From NCBI GenBank assembly GCA_900074885.1, contig FJUW01000023.1:590909-654908 (forward strand): a stretch of DNA of 64,000 nucleotides, read 5' to 3'. This document shows, in pieces, positions 1 through 11,739 of this stretch (positions within the stretch are counted from its first letter, which is position 1; every line of letters begins with the position of its first letter). Below the pieces are notes generated by a model. The model saw nothing but the letters and a program-made list of their open reading frames with translations. It searched no databases and was not told the origin of the DNA. The DNA comes from Rhynchosporium graminicola (taxonomy: Eukaryota; Ascomycota; Leotiomycetes; Helotiales; Ploettnerulaceae). A program made the position numbers and the translations under genes.

Positions 1-674
1 AACTAATAAACTATAAGAGCTAGCTACTCCGCGCTAAAGATAGATTATAAGTAGACCTTCTAGACGTTCTACTACGAGTTTCGTACGCTAGCTCGTAAAG
101 CTAGAGTAAATAATTAATCGACTCTGAAAATAGACTTATAAGAGAAGCTACCTATATAGCTACAGAAATAGCTCTTCTAATAGTACTAAACGTTAAGGAC
201 ACTAGAAGAATACATTAAGGCTATATAAGCTAAAGACTAAGGTCAATTTATTGAAAAGACTTACTATTCCGAGTCTTTAGCTAAGGCTAGCGCGACTCGG
301 GAACGCCCTATAAATACCTCCTCCTAGCGCCGTAGTACTAACTCCTCTTCTTATCCGCAAATTAGTCTTCCTACGCCCGAGAACACTAGTACGACTAGTA
401 AATAAGTATTATACTCTATACGAAACAATACGCCTCGTGCATAATCGCTAGCGAATACTCCTTATTACTTTACGCTTACCTTATATCTACGCTTATTATT
501 AGCTCGACTTAATACTCCGTATCGAATTAACGCAATTAACACTAATAACAATATTTATAGCGAGTCAGAAAATAATAATAATAAAGAGACATATAATAAC
601 GCCTAGGAGTATATTAAACCGCTAGCAAAAGACTACGCCTAGGGAAAGACTCCTTCTTAGGTAGTATACGAGAT

Positions 675-1022
675 ATGCGATATCTTAACCTTACGAAGCT
701 TCTTAGTAGTCAATTATTTACTATACATGCTACTCTTACTAAGAATAGACTCTTATATAAGCTATCTGCACTTCTCGATTCTGAAGCTAATAAATACTAT
801 TTTATTAATTATTCTTTTCTTAAATCCCTTTCCTTCTTCTTAAAACCTTCAATTTACTCTCTACTAAACGTAATTCCTGTTAAAGGCTTTAATAGCGTTA
901 ATAGTAATACTATTAGTTACTATACAATACTTAATTTAATAGTAGATTATTATATTCAGGTATTTACTCCCTTTCTTATTACTACTCTCAGAAACTATAG
1001 TATTATACTCGGAAGGACTTAG
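675..1022 (+). pseudogene. Ty3/gypsy retropepsin fragment
   Basis: This is the longest open piece of the dead Ty3 element. Its 115 codons match the retroviral-type aspartic protease region of fungal gypsy elements: a strand before an ALLDSxAN-type active-site loop, then a hydrophobic segment ending in an ILGR-like motif. The catalytic Asp-Ser-Gly reads Asp-Ser-Glu here (LLDSEAN), which would abolish activity. The frame stops at a TAG just after ILGRT, and homologous sequence continues beyond it. It is not a stand-alone gene. Confidence 0.75.
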
Positions 1023-2129
1023 CTTTCGGAATATCAAGTACTCTTAGATGCCTCTAAACGATAGATTATTTAGCTACTATATACTCCTCCTAGTAACGTT
1101 TATAGCTCTCTGATCGAGATTAAGGACTTATATAAACACTATACTTACTAGCGCTACTAATACGATACTAACAAACGAAACGAATGCCTTAATTAGTTCT
1201 AGGAAGCGTATAAGGAATAGCGAAGCGTAGCTAACTCTCTTATTAATATTCGAGCTATTATTAACTCTATCTCTATTATTAAACGACTATTACTAGCTCG
1301 GAAGCGTATTTCTAGGGAGACTTATAGCTATAAAAATATCTAAAACTCTCCCCTAGAGAGTATTCTATAGGTAACTAACTCTCTATTACTACCGCTGATC
1401 AGTTAGGACCGTTTCTCTGGCGTTTATACTACTTCTTATAGATACGATAAGCCTAAGTGTTTATTACTTGAAGAATAAGGATAGAGTAGTAAAGAGAAGT
1501 CTTTATACTCTAGAGAAGCTACTAATATATAGCCGAAGTGCGTATAATTTAGTAATATTATCGCCTATATCCTACGTGAATCTCTACTTTAACTCTAATT
1601 AGAAGTCTCTATATCGAAGACCTATATATAAGACTATACCCGTATAATTCATACTATAAACTAATAGTTACTCGGAATACTATCTCGCGACTTAACGGAA
1701 GCTACTTAAAGTACAAAAATAGCTACTATAATATTTCGGAAGCGATAAAGATTACCTCGTGTACTCAGACCTCTTCTAGAGCTTCTTACGCTAGAGATTT
1801 ATACGATTAGTAGCCTAGCTTTCTATCTCTTATATAAACGCTAGAAGTCTTCTAACGATAAGATCTTCTCTATTACCTTTTACGAGATAGATAAGCTTCT
1901 TAACGACCGAATCATAGTTCAGTAACGTAATACTACTATTATATCTTTAACTATCGACTTTACGGAACGTTATAAAACCGCCTAGTAATTTACTATTAGC
2001 TTAAGCGAATTAGATTCAGAACTATAGATCCCTTACGAGTATAGCTAGTAGGTATACGTCTTTTCTAAGGAAGCTAGTGATATTCTCCCTCCTTATCGCT
2101 TATACGATCACCGAATTAAGCTTAAGGAA

Positions 2130-2660
2130 AGGGCTAAGAAGAACTTCAAATACTCCCCCTTATATAAGATATCAGCTAAAGAACTTGAAGTCGTTAAGGT
2201 ATATATTACTAATAACTTAGCTAAAGGTTTTATCGAACTTTCTCAAGTACTATACGCTATACTTATTCTTTTCGTTAAGAAAGCTAATAGAAGTCTAAGA
2301 TTCTATATCGACTTTCGCGCACTTAATAACCTCACGAGGAAGGATTAATATCTACTGCTATTGATCGATAAAACGCTAGCTAGAATCTCTACTACTAATA
2401 TATTCACTAAACTAGATATTCACTAGGTATTCTACCGAATTCGAATAGATCTAGCCTCTGAAGAGTATACGACCTTCCGGACCTGTTATAGTATATATAA
2501 GTATAAGGTACTCTCTTTCGGTCTGACTAATAGCCTTACGACGTACTAGCGATATATAAATAACGTCTTATTCGACTACTTAGATAACTTCTATATAGTA
2601 TATCTAGACGATATTCTGATCTACTCTAACGACCTACTATAGTATTAATTATACGTATAT
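2130..2660 (+). pseudogene. Ty3/gypsy reverse transcriptase domain
   Basis: Readable motifs in one frame are FYIDFRALN (about 2303-2330), a segment ending TKLDIH (about 2410), VLSFGLTNS (about 2510) and the catalytic box YLDDILIYS (about 2600-2626). Stops fall where Gln is usual in this family, for example after LDIH and in TTY-stop-RYINN. The YxDD box is intact although the reading frame is not. Confidence 0.92.
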
Positions 2661-2929
2661 AAGGTACTATAACGATTATAAGACGCTAGATTATAAGCTA
2701 ACCTTAAGAAGTATAAATTCAATATTACTCGCACTAAATACTTTAGATTTATTATCTCTACTTCTAGGATCGAGATAGACCTTAAGAAGGTTAATATTAT
2801 ATAATCTTAGAATTACCTAACTATAGTTAAGGGCGTATAATTATTCTTAAGCTTTTATAACTTCTACTAACGATTTATTAAGGACTACAGAATTATCATA
2901 AAACCTCTTATATAACTTACTAAAAACAA

Positions 2930-3420
2930 CGTGTTATTTCGGTTCGCTAGAGAGTATAAAGATACCTTTAATTACTTAAAGCACGCTCTCACTTCGGCAC
3001 TACTCCTCTACTACTATTAGTAATATCTACCTTATATGATCGAAATAAACACTAGTAATAGAGTAATAGCAGGTATACTATTATAATAGTACGACGAAGA
3101 CTAGTTCCCAGTAGCCTACTTCTCTAAGACTATACTACTTGCCGAGCTTAATTATACTATTTACAATAAGGAAATACTTATAATTATACGATCTTTTAGT
3201 AACTAGAGATCTGAGCTCGCAGGCGTACTATATCAGATCCGTATTATTACTAATTATAAAGCTCTTAAGTACTTTATAACCTCTAAACAGCTAAACATAT
3301 AATAAGCCTAATAAGCCGAGCTACTCGCAGATTATAACTTTATAATTACCTATCGACCTAAGAAGTATAATCTACTCGCTAACGCTCTCTCTCGCAGAAT
3401 AGATAAATTAGATAACTAGA
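2930..3420 (+). pseudogene. Ty3/gypsy RNase H domain
   Basis: Readable pieces are FAREYKDTFNYLKHAL, then IEINTSNRVIAGIL (former D-x-S core), PVAYFSKT, YNKEILIII and ITNYKALKYF, ending with a YNLLANALSRR-type motif (about 3365-3400). This is the RNase H and connection region that follows RT in Ty3/gypsy polyproteins. Several TAA/TAG codons interrupt it. Confidence 0.88.
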
Positions 3421-3639
3421 ATAACGCTAAAAGAACTTAGAATTTATAATAGCTACTACGCGAAAACTAAATCGATCTAGTACTACTTATAAGTAACCTC
3501 CGGAATAGCTCCGACTCTATAGATAACTTTAAGCTTATTAACGCCTTAGAAGTCGCCGACTTATCGCTAGTCTTTTCTATAGTATAATAAGTACTTAACG
3601 CTAATCGTACTACGCTATTACTCTAAGCTTTACGGAAAT

Positions 3640-4900
3640 AAGCTCTCTCTACTACTCCTAGAAAACTAATTATAGAAAAAGATCTTCTACTCTATAAAGG
3701 AAGACTAATTATACTTAACGTCTTATACCTTCGCATACTACTTATACGCGAAATATACAACCGATTAGAGACTACTTATCTAAGTATAAAGAAGACCTTA
3801 TAACTACTAGTATTATAATACTAGTAATACGGAATCGCTTTAACTATTAGCTAGTACTATTATAACTATTATACTTACTAACGAATTCAAGTGCCGCGTA
3901 ATAAGAAACCGGGCCTCCTCTAATCTCTGCTTATACTATCACGTCTATAGGAGTATATTATAATCGACTACTATAGCTTTAACTGCGATAAATATAGCTA
4001 TGATAATATTCTCGTATTTATCGACTATTTCAGTAAATAAGCAATTAGTATTCTATACCGAAAGGCCTCTAATACGCGCGACCTTATAAAGCTTTACTTA
4101 TACTACGTATACTACTATTTCGGAGCTCTATTAATAATTACCTCTAATAGAGGGCTTTAATTCGTTTCCTGTTTTTAGACTATAGTTATTATAATTCTTA
4201 GTACTAAAAGATAGCTTTCTACAGTAGACTACTCGCAAATAGATAGCTAAATAGAGATCTATAACTAATATCTCTAACGCAGATTACGACTTTTTATCTC
4301 TTACTATTAAGACGACTAATCGGAATTCTTACTTATTATAGATTACGCCTAGATGACTCTCCCTTACGAATCCCTTAGAGGTCTCTTACCCTTTAAAGTC
4401 GTTTATAAATATATACCCCGCGTTAATTAGAATTAGAAAGACCTACCTAACTCTACTATATTTACTAATAAGTTGAATACTTAGTAAGCTCTAGATTACG
4501 CTAATTACTTACGCGACGCTTAGACTACTACTTAATCTAGCCTCTAACGTATATAAGCTAAGATATCCTAATCTTATAATCGCTTACGCTATAAAGTCGA
4601 CTTTACTATAGACGACCTTATCTAGCTAGATATACGCTACTTTATAAGTATTCGACCTAGTAAAAAACTCGACTTCCTAACTAACAGACCCTTTTATATA
4701 ATTAAAAAGGTCAGAAGCTCTTATTATCTAGAGCTCCTTGCTAGTATAAAAGTATATAACGTATTTCCTACTGCTAAGCTACGGAAGTATCTAAACGACC
4801 TTTTACTAAAATAAACCTTACTACTACTACCACTTATTAATATTACTAGTAACGATAAATAGGAGATCGAAGATATACTTACGTGCCGTAAGTAGCGTAA
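3640..4900 (+). pseudogene. Ty3/gypsy integrase with C-terminal region
   Basis: An HHCC-like N-terminal zone (about 3700-3860) is followed by the catalytic core: FIDYFSK (about 4015), IITSNRGLQF (about 4130-4160, the former SDRG box now SNRG) and a terminal Glu region near 4270. A segment ending LPFKVVYKY lies near 4390, then a C-terminal part with RPFYIIKKVRSSYYLELL-like sequence. The Asp-to-Asn change in SDRG and the many stops make it inactive. Confidence 0.85.
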
Positions 4901-5137
4901 TAGCCTCTTATACTGAGTTTCCTAGTTAAATCAAGACGTCGATCTCATATAGTACGACGCTATAAATATTAAATACGCTCCCGCTAAGCTATAATAATTC
5001 CACCTTAATAACATAACGTAAGCTAGACCTCCTGCTAGACTACCTAATTAGCTAAAAGCTTTATAAAAAAGAATTAATAATTACAACTACATTAATAGAA
5101 AAAAGGAGATAGACTAACGCTCGAGGGCGAGCTTTTT

Positions 5138-5340
5138 TCGGAGGGGGGGGTAATATAACAACTAGTCAGGTTTAGAGGTCTCTCCCTATTAGTAGAAACA
5201 CTTACTACTAAGCGAGATTACACGAGTAGAGTTTAGGGGCCCCTTTTCATATATATACTTCTATTCTCTCTCTACTTCTTAACTACTTAGTTATAGATTC
5301 TAAAGTGATTCTTACTACTTTATATTCATAGTAATATAAG
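5138..5340 (+). repeat. Probable polypurine tract and 3' LTR of the Ty3 element
   Basis: A purine-rich run ending in eight G (about 5137-5151) directly follows the end of the integrase region, as a plus-strand primer site would. The next 190 bp contain no coding remnant. The words gtaatataa at 5150 and again at 5331 may mark LTR edges. The 5' LTR is outside the window, so the LTR limits cannot be proved. Confidence 0.45.
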
Positions 5341-6500
5341 GTCTTATTACTCAGGTAGTTTTGAGACCTTTCTAGAGCAAGCGTCACAGAAAGCGTTATA
5401 TAATCTTAAGTAATCAGCTAGACTATAGTTTATTACGCTAAAGGAGGTATTAGTTAATAAATTCGGATTTAAGTTAATCTTATCCGAAAATTGTATATTA
5501 GTTAATAAAGAGCTTAAGATTATAATCTGTATATACGTATATAATCTAGCTCTAATTAGCCCTAATATAAGTACTATTAAGTCCTTAATCAAAGAATTAA
5601 AACACTTCTTTAAACTAAAGGACTTAGGGCTAATAAAAGACTATTTAGGTATTGAAATTAACTATAATAGAGATAAAGGCTATATGAAGCTCTATTAAGC
5701 TAGCTATATAGAGAAGGTACTAGCTCGGTTTGACTTATCAGATTATAAACCGAAGAATACGCCTATAGATTCAAAGGTTAAATTAGAACCTAATCCTAAT
5801 AAGGCTACTAAGGAAGATATATTATAGTTTCAGTAAGTAATAAGCTACTTACTATTCCTTACGCTAGCTACTAGGCTTGATATAAGCTACGCTATAATCA
5901 AATTAGCTAGGTTCTCTAGTAACCCTAGCGATACGCATATCTTAGCTGCAAAGAACGTACTTAGATACCTTAAAGGTTCTATTAAACTAGGCTTAGTTTA
6001 TATTAATAGCTCTAGTAAATACGTTAGCGGATACTGCGATTCTGACTATACTAGAGATATTAGTACAGCTAAGTCCACTAGCAGCTATTCCTTCTATATA
6101 AGAAGCTCCTTATTCTCTTAGAAGTCGAAGTTACAATCGATTATAGCTCAGTCTACTATAGAAGCTGAATATATAGCTATTAATTCGGCAGTTAAAGAAG
6201 TAGTCTATATAAGATAACTTCTTACCGAATTAAGCTATTACTTCTAAGAGAGGTTCCCGGTATTTACTAATAATAATAGCGCTTTATTACTCTCCAAAAA
6301 CCCTTAATTCCATGAGAGAACTAAGCATATAGCTATAAAGTACTACTTTATAAGGGACCTAATTAATCAAGGTACTATAGATTTAATCTATATTAGTACT
6401 TTGAAGCAAAAGGCAGACGGGTTTACTAAAGCCCTAGATAGGCCTAAATTTAAGGAGTTTATAAAATACCTTGAACTAGCTTATTAGACCTAGTAATTTA
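5341..6500 (+). mobile_element. 5'-truncated Ty1/Copia retrotransposon
   Basis: Sequence begins abruptly inside a Copia reverse transcriptase. It reads KLKDLGLIKDYLGIEI-like at about 5610-5660, then the RNase H domain: VRYLKGSIKLGL (about 5955-5995), GYCDSDYTRD (about 6028-6058), STIEAEYIA (about 6150-6180) and KHIAIKYYFIRD (about 6325-6360). Gag, integrase and the N-terminal RT are missing. Stops again sit at Gln codons. The copy abuts the Ty3 3' end with no recognisable spacer, suggesting nested insertion or deletion. Confidence 0.9.
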
Positions 6501-7130
6501 GATTGTTATAAGAGAATTAGGTTTATTTAACCTAGGAGGGTAGCTACAAGGTAGTATTTCTATTCTTTATTATATTTCTTTTATAATAACCTAAGGGTAT
6601 TCGATTAGTGATTTACCTTATATAGTTCTGTTTTAAAACTAACTATAAGGCTCTAATTAAAGGGGCGTATTAGATTTATAACTAGTACCTTAGTCAGTTT
6701 ACTAGTACCTTAGTTAGTTTTACCTGCATTAGTATACACACCCTGTACCTTGTTAGTACATGGTCTTAGTACCTGGTTCAGTACCTTGCCTATGTACCTT
6801 GTTGTACCTGGCACCTACACCCTGTACCTTGTCAATAGCCTGTACCCTGCATACTCTATTAGAGTTACTATGAAGGTTCTCGATAGAGTTCTACTACTCT
6901 CTAGTACGCATATCGTACTTCTAGAGGTTTCTACTAACGTACTACTAACGTAGTATAATTCTATAGTATACGTATCTTCTTCTATAGAGTTCTGTATTAC
7001 GTAGTATAGAATATTCTAGAGAGCTCACATAGCTATATAAGTAGCTAGAATCTCTCCTGTAGTTAGCTCTCTTCAAGTAAACAAAGCAAGTCAAATTAAT
7101 CACCTATTATTCTGTTATTCTGACCTTTAG
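6501..7130 (+). repeat. Probable 3' LTR/UTR of the Copia element
   Basis: A GGAGGG-containing purine tract near 6533 follows the RNase H end. The next 550 bp are non-coding and contain several degenerate copies of the word gtacctt between 6680 and 6835, in a patch that keeps CpA dinucleotides and so looks less RIP-mutated. An LTR is the expected content, but no second copy is available to fix its limits. Confidence 0.4.
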
Positions 7131-7250
7131 CCGATTTCCACCTTCAATTTTCATAATCTAGACTTACCTCAAATTCTATTAGTATTATTAGCTACTCCTA
7201 AGATAGTATTAGTAGTTAATTTCTCTATACCTAATTAGCTAATCATATCT

Positions 7251-7490
7251 GTTAGAATAGTTAGTGTTCAGTGCAGTATCACGTGGCAACCTAATCGGGA
7301 CTAGAGCTAATGTACAGGCCCGGATATTAAAGGATATCCGGGATATAATATAGCTCTATACTTATTATAACTTAAGCAGTTAAGTTACTTAATAAAGTTA
7401 ATAGTCTAACTTACTAGCGTCTAATTCCTCTATAAATACTGCTCCCGCCCCTATAGGTATACGAGAATAGGGACACCCTTTCAATAGGTT
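7251..7490 (+). repeat. Putative LTR with TATA box and primer-binding-site-like end
   Basis: The block starts TGTTAGAATAG, contains a TATAAATA box at about 7431 followed by a GC-rich start region, and reaches CCCTTTCA near 7484. AGGTTATAAGCCCCGG follows two bases later and resembles a tRNA primer-binding site. The TG...CA ends and this order fit a 5' LTR of about 235 bp. The sequence beyond it, to about 7950, is degenerate and unassigned. No partner LTR was found in the window. Confidence 0.45.
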
Positions 7491-7949
7491 ATAAGCCCCG
7501 GCAGGACGTAACTTCGAATCGACGAAAGTAAGGCGATCGATTCAAGCCCTGATAAGCAAGATAGGAGTATTCTAGTTAACGTAAGAAGACTAAAGGGCTA
7601 AGTAAGAGTACTAATAATAATTAGAGAGCCGCGAGTAAGAAAGCTTCTAATACTAACTATACGATCTGTAGACTCTAGAGGGAGATCTGTAATAATAAGC
7701 TAAGGATAATAAGAGAGACTGCTCCTTATAAAATATTAACTATACGACTCGCAGATTTCAGAGGAAGTCCTATAACTATAAGTCGAGTAATAAGTAAGAA
7801 AGCTACGCGTAACTCTTAAACCGAGTATAGCCCTTATACAAATCGATAGCCGATAAACGATAAGATATCTGCCGACTATATATATATACTGAGTTAACTA
7901 TAGTTAACTTATAGAAAATCTAGTCGATATATCTATTAAGTATTAACTA

Positions 7950-8480
7950 AGAGGTGATAACTTTCTATAATATAGTAGTAAAAGCTTATAGTAGCTAATA
8001 GTAACGCGGAATAGTAATAGGACTTAAATACTACTTACTTTAGAGATACAATTCGATACTTACTTATCTTTGTTCTGTAATAGGTAAGTGATAACTTTCC
8101 ATAGTACAGTAGTAAAAGCTTATAGTAGCTAATAGTAACGCGGAATAGTAATAGGACTTAAATACTACTTACTTTAGAGATACAATTCGATACTTACTTA
8201 TCTTTGTTCTGTAATAGGTAAGTGATAACTTTTCGTAGTGCAGTAGTAAAAGCTTATAGTAGCTAATAGTAACGCAGAACAGTAATAGGACTTATATACT
8301 ACCTACTTTAGAGATATAATTCGATACTTATTATTATTCTATAGTAAGTGCTAATTTTTAAGGTATAATAAGTATTAAAAGCTTATAGTAGCTAATAGTA
8401 ACGCAGAATATTAATAAGATATAAGTACTACCCGCTCTAAAGACACGATTCTATACTTACCTTGATTCTATAGTAATTAT
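7950..8480 (+). repeat. Tandem repeat, four units of about 134 bp
   Basis: Units begin at about 7954, 8088, 8222 and 8348, giving periods of 134, 134 and 126 bp, at the shared word gtgataac (gtgctaa in the last). Each carries agcttatagtagctaatag, gtaacgc and aattcgatactta. The first two units are nearly identical, the third differs at scattered bases, and the fourth is the most diverged. The repeat lies between the putative LTR and a fossil ORF, so it may be an internal repeat of one element. Confidence 0.93.
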
Positions 8481-9640
8481 ATCTTAATCTTCTAAGAAGG
8501 ATATTCTTTACTACCTTAATAGAAGGTATAATAAAATCCTACAGAGCTTTAATAATAAATTTTATCCTGATAGTTATAATTAATCGGAGCTTGAGGTAGC
8601 ACTTAGTCTCCGACTCGCTACTAGGAAGCTATCTTAACTCTAGAATATATAAACTTAAGTAACTCGACTAAAGGATAACGATAAGGACGACGACCTCTAG
8701 GTAGTTTCGGTTAATAGTATACTAGAAGTGAATAGTAAAGTAGTTAGGGAGTTTCTTACTAATATACTAATAAGTAATATCGATAACTTTCGATAAAAGG
8801 CAGGAGTAAGAGACTTTAAGGCGAAGGAATAGAAAAAGGTTAGCAGGTCTTATAGACTTAATCTAGCTAATATTCCGCAAAAAACCCTTATTATTATCTA
8901 CTTCTTCGAGCAACTACTTACTAAACCATTCGCTATTAGCGGCCCTGCGAGAGTATTCCTCGATCTCGACGCCTCTTTTGAAATAAAAGCTAATATCGAT
9001 CAATTTCTTTAGGCGAGTCTTAATCATAATAAGATTCCCTATATTAAGAATAATAAGGATATTTTAAGTAGAGAGCTAGAACTCGATCTAACCTAAGAGT
9101 ACTATATCGGGTGTTATATTAAGAAGGATATTACTTAGGAGGATATATTAGGGGAAGGAATCTAACTATACTATATTATCGATATATTACTAGTTAAATA
9201 GATAAGGACTTCTACTCTTCCTCTTTGTTTTCTAGTTATTAGGATATCTTAGTCTTAGCCTTAGCCTTAGGGGAAAACTAAATAAGGTTATAATAGAGGG
9301 CTATCTATACCTTATTTAGAACTAATAGATCAGAAGAAGCAGAAAGTAAAGCGTACTCCTAGTAGGGAGACTAAGGTAGAGAAGAAAGTGAAGATAGAGA
9401 TAAAAGTAAAGATAGAGATAAAAGTAAAAGATAAGGTAAAGATAGAGGCGGAGCTAATAGTAAAAGAAGAGGATAGCGATAATAAGTAGGAGTAGGATAT
9501 TAGATAAGAGGATATTAAGGGGCTTGATAATAAAGGAGATAGGGATAACCTTAAGAACTTCCTAGACTTCTCTTAGGTAGTGAAAAGATTATTAGAGAGA
9601 GCTATTAAGAAGCTAGTAAAGTTAAATGAATAGTTAGGTA
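8481..9640 (+). pseudogene. Fossil plus-strand ORF, unrecognised, charged C-terminal part
   Basis: Reading TAA/TAG through, one frame gives a long protein-like sequence with segments such as VREFLTN, RLNLANIPQ and FLDLDASFEIKA. It is followed by a Lys/Glu/Ile-rich tail encoded by an 18-bp minisatellite (aaagtaaagatagagata, about 9387-9450). I do not recognise the family. The region could be a mobile-element accessory gene, since it sits in the same island and faces a minus-strand integrase fossil. Confidence 0.4.
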
Positions 9641-9779
9641 TAGTTCTCGGTCTTTTTTATTCTAGATATTTATTTAATAGTAATACTAGATAGTAATATA
9701 AGGAGTTCAGGAAGCTTATTTATTTATATTTTAGTATATAGAAAATTTGAAATAAAAGACTTTAATAGCTAAATAGTAA

Positions 9780-11530
9780 TAAGAAATAGTAATATAAGTT
9801 AATTATAATTAGCTTTAATCCTCTATATCTGTATCCTCCTTACTTCTAGATTCTGACCTAACCTCCTCTACTTAAATAATATTAATATCTCTTTCTTACT
9901 CTCCTACTAAATTCGCTAGGATCTGATAATATATCCTTAGTAAGTTACTACCTGCTGCCTAGTACTCTTTAACTAATCTTCGTAATCCTCTAAGATACCT
10001 AGGCCTTAGATAAATCCCCTCTCTAGTAACTACTAGCGTATAGAGCTTCGCTCGAAATAGCTTATAAATTAGCTCTGGATATTAGTCCGCCCTAGTAGTA
10101 AGATCACCTAGATTAAAAGGTATTCTATATGTCCTGACTATATCTTCATAGACCTCCCTAACTCTAGGAGTTAAATATAACTAATTATTATACTAACTGA
10201 ATTTATCCTTAAACTAGTATAGTAGTTAAGGATCAGCTAGTAAACTATAGTTCTTAATCCTATTAAGTAGATATTTATATAATTCAAAGGGGGACCGGCG
10301 AATAGGTAGATAGTTATCTCTGAATCTTTATCTGCGAATTATTATCTTATTATAGATCGTAATCGACTGCTGAAGAAGGCGTCGTAGTTAGTCTATAAAT
10401 AAGAACTATAGAGCTATAATATCGTATTTAGAATACTTACTAAACCGGCCTCTTTTATCTAGGTCGCTAAAGTACTCTATCTATTAGTTCGTAAATTAAT
10501 TAATTAGAGTTCTCTAAAACCTCTCGATTCTCTGATTCTTAGTAGAAGTACTAAATACTAGTGCTTTACTAGAAGCTAGGCCTAGCTTTACTACCCGCCG
10601 GAAACCTAGTTATATTACCCTAAGTAACTTTATTTCTATCCTTTTATCTGCCCGAGTTACCTTTAGAATTCTAAACTCTCGGACTATATATAGGAAGAAC
10701 TTACTGATAGCGATATGTATTCTATTACTATATCCGACGAAGAAGCCTAGTATTCGACGACTATATCTATCTATAATACTATAGATCTGAAAACCGTATT
10801 TACTAAGTTTATTATAGCTATTAAGTAACTAAATCCGATTAAGTCCTTTAACTATAAATCGTCGGCGAAGACGCGGGGTATCGAGTGTACGAGACTATAT
10901 ACTAGTACTATCGAGTTTAAGTACTATCTCCTGTACTATTCTCCTTAGTATAGTGATTTAATAATTAATACGGAAGTATAAGGTAACTTTCCGATATCTA
11001 GTCTAAACAAGAAGTGATAATTATAGGTCACGGAGTATAATTCTTATAGTAAGCTCCTATAGCTTAGGTAATAGTTCAGGTACTTTATTCCGGTAGGTAA
11101 GTCTAAGGAACTTGCGAATATTCCTTAGTTACTAGTCTGATAATCTAGGATACCTCTTATACTTATTTAAATATATAAGTATATTCTTTTACTTAATATT
11201 ATTAGAGTATACATACTTAGCTTTATTTAAGAGAAGTTTATCCTTTAATTATTCGGTATACTTCTTTAGTATATCACCCTATTACTTAAGCTTATGATAA
11301 AAAGTAGCTTTTCTAGTATATTTATAGTTAGTTATATTATTATATAGCGTTACTCTATTTTACTTACGAGGCATTTAATCCTTTTAATAATAATATTCTT
11401 AGTATTTCCTTAAGATTAAGATCCCGGATAAAGTAAAGATTATAAATCTCCTCCTTATAATTATCCTATATATCTTAGGGAATACGATTATACGGAGGCA
11501 TATCTAAGTAGTAGAGTTCAAAGAACTTTA
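9780..11530 (-). pseudogene. Fossil DDE integrase-core protein (rva_4-like)
   Basis: On the minus strand from about 10,960 to 9,790 one frame reads continuously except at Gln-type stops. It contains LRRRFIVKGLN, then YGFQIYSIIDRYSRRILG (first catalytic Asp), a TRADKRIE segment equivalent to the RSDxGxE box, STKNQRIERF and a C-terminal RRSPFELYKYLL. STKNQRIE-type motifs typify the eukaryotic integrase core domain family often called rva_4. About 500 bp upstream, at about 11,485, another frame reads MPPYNRIP followed by a helix-turn-helix-like segment LNLKEILRIL. This resembles the N-terminal HTH (Clr5-like) of such proteins, but frames shift in between. The family call rests on motif recall, not a search. 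Confidence 0.65.
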
Positions 11531-11576
11531 ACTTAGACGAAATAGAAAGAAATCAAGAGGGGAAAGCTTATATATA

Positions 11577-11632
11577 GTTAAAGTAGGGAAATTATAGATT
11601 AGTAGTTAAAGTGGGGAAATTATATATTAGTA
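11577..11632. repeat. Two-copy 28-bp tandem repeat
   Basis: gttaaagtagggaaattat starts at 11577 and its near-copy gttaaagtggggaaattat at 11605, exactly 28 bp apart. It lies in the short non-coding gap between the integrase-core fossil and the H3-like fossil. Confidence 0.9.
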
Positions 11633-11739
11633 GCAAAAACGCCTTTTCTATTTTTTCCTAGTAACCTCGCGTTACTCTTTTGCGTTACTTTACTTAACGT
11701 ATAACTAATATAGCTATATTTGAAGACTTACCCCGACCT

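Larger units (their letters stand above)
1..5340 (+). mobile_element. Degenerate Ty3/gypsy LTR retrotransposon, 5' end outside the window
   Basis: Domains appear in Ty3/gypsy order: protease near 675, reverse transcriptase 2130-2660, RNase H about 2930-3420, integrase about 3640-4900. A purine-rich tract ending in a run of G follows at about 5140, with a probable 3' LTR after it. Every domain is interrupted by TAA/TAG. The stretch before 675 is presumably gag-derived, but no zinc knuckle is recognisable. No intact ORF exists, so the copy is dead. Confidence 0.9.
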
